Source: Bacteroidales bacterium (GTDB taxonomy: Bacteria > Bacteroidota > Bacteroidia > Bacteroidales > Tenuifilaceae). Taken from it: DNA of 33,006 bases. Positions 30,819-33,006 of this stretch are shown here, one piece after another. The translations under genes and the position numbers were made by a program. The notes beneath the pieces are model-generated. The model searched no databases and had not been told where the DNA came from. It saw nothing but the letters and a program-made list of their open reading frames with translations. Each line of letters starts with the position of its first letter. Position 1 is the stretch's first letter. The DNA is taken from contig RPRQ01000055.1 of assembly GCA_003818205.1 (NCBI GenBank), forward strand, positions 1 to 33,006, in the 5' to 3' direction.

Positions 30819-31889
30819 ATGAAAGAAAAGATTAGAAACCAAGCCTGGGAGGACTATCAGAAAGATATTGCTGATGACAACTACTATTTTGCTCGAAGCT
30901 GTATTCGGCAGAATTTTTTCCCCGCTGCCGAAGAGCTATTTCTGAAAATCATTGCCAAAGAGTTGGGTAAAAATATTTTTGATGATGCTCAGCAGACCAC
31001 ATGTACAGGAATTGCATATCACTCTGGTATTATTCCATTCGAAACCACTTCAACTGTTGTTGCTCGCCAGTTCTCATTGATGAACGAAGCTGGATACGAG
31101 AACTTCGTATGTTCGTGTGTCACCTCTTTTGGCATTTATAGCGAGGTGCTTGAAACCTGGAAGCATTTCCCTGAAAAGGAAAAAGAGGCTCGCGAAGCCT
31201 TACTGAGAGCCACTGGAAAAACATTTAAAATACCCAAAAACCTTGTACATACAAGCGATTTGATATATAAGTTCCGCAAAGAAATATCGGAAAAAGCTTT
31301 ACTCCAATTAACAAATCAGCAAGCTGGATTACCATTAAAGGTGGTTGATCACATTGGTTGTCATTACGCAAAGATTTTTCCTGAAAAGGGGATTGGGGGA
31401 GCTGAATTTCCCTATGTGCTTGCAGGTATGATCGATGAGTGGGGCGGTAGTCAGGTCGATTATCCTGAACGTCGTCATTGTTGTGGCTTTGGTTTTAGGC
31501 AGTATCTTCTTAAATCGAATAGGGGGTATTCGCTCAGCAATTCGAAGATGAAGTTTGACTCTATGCAACCCTATCACCCCGATTTAATTATTGCCAACTG
31601 CCCGGGTTGTACCTTCTTCCTCGATCGTTGGCAGTATGTTATTAGTGAAATGGAGGGAAAAACCTATGGCGAAAATGGCTATGGTATCCCAGTTCTTACC
31701 TATGAAGAATTAGCTGGGCTTTTATTGGGCTACAACCCTTGGGATATTGGTTTACAGGTGCATCAAGTAGCTGTTGAACCATTACTCGATAAATTGGGCA
31801 TTAAGTATAATCCTGATGAAAAGTATAAAGGATTAAATGGACAAGATTTAGGTAAACCCGAAATGCCTAGCATCCTAAAGTGCCATTAA
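30819..31889 (+). CDS. HdrB-like CCG-domain protein with degenerate first motif
   Basis: A 356-residue HdrB family protein. The second CCG (cysteine-rich) motif is complete: C181, C221-C222 and C261-P-G-C264, the pattern that binds a noncubane [4Fe-4S] cluster. The first motif is altered: C28 is followed by T61-C62 instead of Cys-Cys, and by C98-S-C100 instead of CxxC. One of the two noncubane clusters is therefore probably missing or bound differently. HdrB is the disulfide-reducing subunit of heterodisulfide reductase. A mild ribosome-binding sequence (AGGAG, 30809-30813) lies before the ATG at 30819, which is preferred over the in-frame ATG at 30768 inside hdrC. Confidence 0.86.
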   Translation: MKEKIRNQAWEDYQKDIADDNYYFARSCIRQNFFPAAEELFLKIIAKELGKNIFDDAQQTTCTGIAYHSGIIPFETTSTVVARQFSLMNEAGYENFVCSCVTSFGIYSEVLETWKHFPEKEKEAREALLRATGKTFKIPKNLVHTSDLIYKFRKEISEKALLQLTNQQAGLPLKVVDHIGCHYAKIFPEKGIGGAEFPYVLAGMIDEWGGSQVDYPERRHCCGFGFRQYLLKSNRGYSLSNSKMKFDSMQPYHPDLIIANCPGCTFFLDRWQYVISEMEGKTYGENGYGIPVLTYEELAGLLLGYNPWDIGLQVHQVAVEPLLDKLGIKYNPDEKYKGLNGQDLGKPEMPSILKCH

Positions 31890-31920
31890 GGTAAATAGTG
31901 ATAATCCTAAACTCTATGAA

Positions 31921-32103
31921 ATGCAAACAAAAAGAAATCGGCTGTTAAAAATAAAACCACTTTTTCTTTACTTGGTTCTTGCCCTATTCTTAGCATCTCC
32001 AATTTTAAGCTCTTGCTCTAAAAGTTTAAATAGAAGTACAGAGGTTAAAAAGAAGAAACCGAAAACTAAGTGCAAGTGTACCAAACGAAATACAAAATGG
32101 TGA
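31921..32103 (+). CDS. Small lipoprotein with basic Cys-containing tail
   Basis: A 60-residue peptide with a type II signal sequence: basic start (MQTKRNRLLKIK), a hydrophobic core (about 13-30) and lipobox LSSC ending at C32. The mature part would be only 29 residues, very Lys-rich, with a CKC motif near the end. No family is recognised. Small lipoproteins of this size are common in Bacteroidota. It lies 31 bp after the HdrB-like gene but lacks a clear link to it. Low coding certainty because of its length. Confidence 0.5.
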   Translation: MQTKRNRLLKIKPLFLYLVLALFLASPILSSCSKSLNRSTEVKKKKPKTKCKCTKRNTKW

Positions 32104-32291
32104 TGATATTTTATTGATAACCTTTGAATTAGTTTTTGTAATAGCTAATTAACAGAGATTGAGTGATAGGCTTTTTATACGGATATAATTTGCAATTGTC
32201 TGGTAATTAATAATATATGATTTGTATTGACCATTATAGTATTGATGTTTTGATTGCAACTAAAAATTGCTAATTGCTAAATGATGCTTAG

Positions 32292-32826
32292 ATGAAAATA
32301 GTTACTTTAATTGAAAACTACGTTTCAGAAGAGGGCTTGTTTGCCGAACATGGCTTGTCATTTTATATTGAAACGGACAAACAAAATTCTATTCGACACT
32401 GGGCAAACAGGGTTATTTATTCAAAATGCCAAGAAACTAGAAATGAATATAAATGAAGTTAATAACCTTGTATTATCACATGGACATTACGACCATACAG
32501 GAGGGTTGAATCCATTTCTAGAAAACAACAGCAGGGCAAAAGTGTACGCCAAACAGAATATCTTTATTCCTAAATACAGTGGTAAAAAACGCTTTGTCGG
32601 AACTAAATACAACGAAGAACTTCTCAAGAACAGGATGGTTTATGTGGATGCCATTACCGAAATAGCAGAGAATGTTTTTATAATGCCTGATATTACTATA
32701 CATAATTCCATTGATACCAATTTTAAGGGGTTTAGCAAAAAAGTGGAAAATGATTTTTTCCCTGATGAGTTTGACGATGAACTTTATTTAGTTATTAAAC
32801 ACCATGATAAAATTAGCAAAATATAA
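32292..32826 (+). pseudogene. Frameshifted, truncated MBL-fold hydrolase (COG1237 type)
   Basis: An ATG at 32292 opens MKIVTLIENYVSEEGLFAEHGLSFYIETDK, then the frame is lost near 32379-32385. The +1 frame continues as NKILFDTGQTGLFIQNA and includes the metal motif HGHYDHTGG. Removing one A from the AAA at 32379-32381 would restore a continuous ETDNKILFDTG. The frame then stops at 32826 after about 178 residues, in contrast to 260 in the paralogue at 25412, so roughly 80-90 C-terminal residues, including the CSH-type metal ligand, are missing. One indel could be a sequencing error, but the truncation supports a decaying gene. Remnants resembling SHR occur just beyond the stop. Confidence 0.75.
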
Positions 32827-32870
32827 ATTTAATGAAGTCTCATAGGGACGAAATAGAATTTTAGTCGGTT

Positions 32871-32893
32871 ACTAGTGAAATTTAATCACTAGT
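32871..32893. repeat. Inverted repeat ACTAGTGA-N7-TCACTAGT
   Basis: A perfect 8-bp inverted repeat with a 7-base loop at the right end of the window, followed at once by AGTGTCCACT (32891-32900). The rest up to 33006 is AT-rich with no gene visible. The sequence could be the end of an insertion sequence that truncated the MBL pseudogene, but only the edge is in view. Confidence 0.4.
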
Positions 32894-33006
32894 GTCCACT
32901 ATAAATTAAAATACGTTCTTTGAAATCATTGTAAAATCTATACTTGTAGCGTTTTTTGGTTACGTGTCGATTTGAAATGCTTAATTCGTGAAAATGATAT
33001 TCCATG

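Overview
The window looks like a chromosomal segment from an anaerobic member of the Bacteroidota (Bacteroidales/Marinilabiliales type). The DNA is AT-rich, most start codons lack a Shine-Dalgarno sequence, and several promoters carry the Bacteroidota -7 box TAnnTTTG. The left end has a typical Bacteroidota set (YqgE, class IV aminotransferase, rhomboid, short AMP nucleosidase, holA, HsdR_N protein), and the intergenic gaps hold small palindromic repeats. No tRNA, rRNA, CRISPR array or complete insertion sequence was found.

Layout. (1) 1-312: an inverted-repeat intergenic element, no gene. (2) 313-4706: housekeeping genes: yqgE on +, then on - an amn-holA pair followed downstream by rhomboid, NUDIX and class IV aminotransferase genes. 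(3) 4707-6974: a 137-bp MITE-like element next to a DUF4143-type ATPase, then an HsdR_N nuclease-domain protein. (4) 7083-15690: a sulfur/electron-transfer locus: a SufS-like class V aminotransferase, a divergent Crp/Fnr regulator, then DsrE2, TusA, a stand-alone MvhD/FlpD-type Fe-S protein, two HdrA-type flavoproteins and a membrane HdrC-cytochrome fusion like QmoC. (5) 15912-26876: sixteen same-strand genes, nearly end to end: DUF134 regulator, two NifX/NifB-C-like proteins, two DUF5320-like Gly/Lys/Arg-rich small proteins, DUF89, a CGGC-domain protein, two MinD ATPases with ferredoxin insertions, Mrp, radical SAM, peptide deformylase, a DUF4405-like membrane protein, DUF169, corrinoid adenosyltransferase, a VOC-like protein, an MBL-fold hydrolase and a Psd-type decarboxylase. 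(6) 26914-31889: a methionine gamma-lyase-type enzyme, a CoA-disulfide-reductase-like flavoprotein, a thioesterase and an HdrC-HdrB pair. (7) 31921-33006: a tiny lipoprotein and a decayed MBL pseudogene.

How it may work together. Region 4 reads as a quinone-linked flavin/Fe-S complex of the Qmo/Hdr type with its MvhD module split off, encoded with two persulfide carriers (TusA, DsrE2). The shared promoter region with the Crp/Fnr gene holds a perfect TGTGA-N6-TCACA site. No aprAB, sat or dsrAB is present, so the substrate is not APS from what is visible here; thiol/sulfane-sulfur redox chemistry is an inference. Region 5 looks like an Fe-S or metallocofactor handling operon controlled by its own DUF134 protein. 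Region 6 adds a second Hdr-type module beside sulfur-amino-acid degradation. The strongest candidate for an undescribed system is region 4, followed by region 5.

Limits: all family assignments rest on motif recognition by eye; no database search was run. Where an open frame begins at a TTG or far upstream, the first sensible ATG was chosen and the reason is given.
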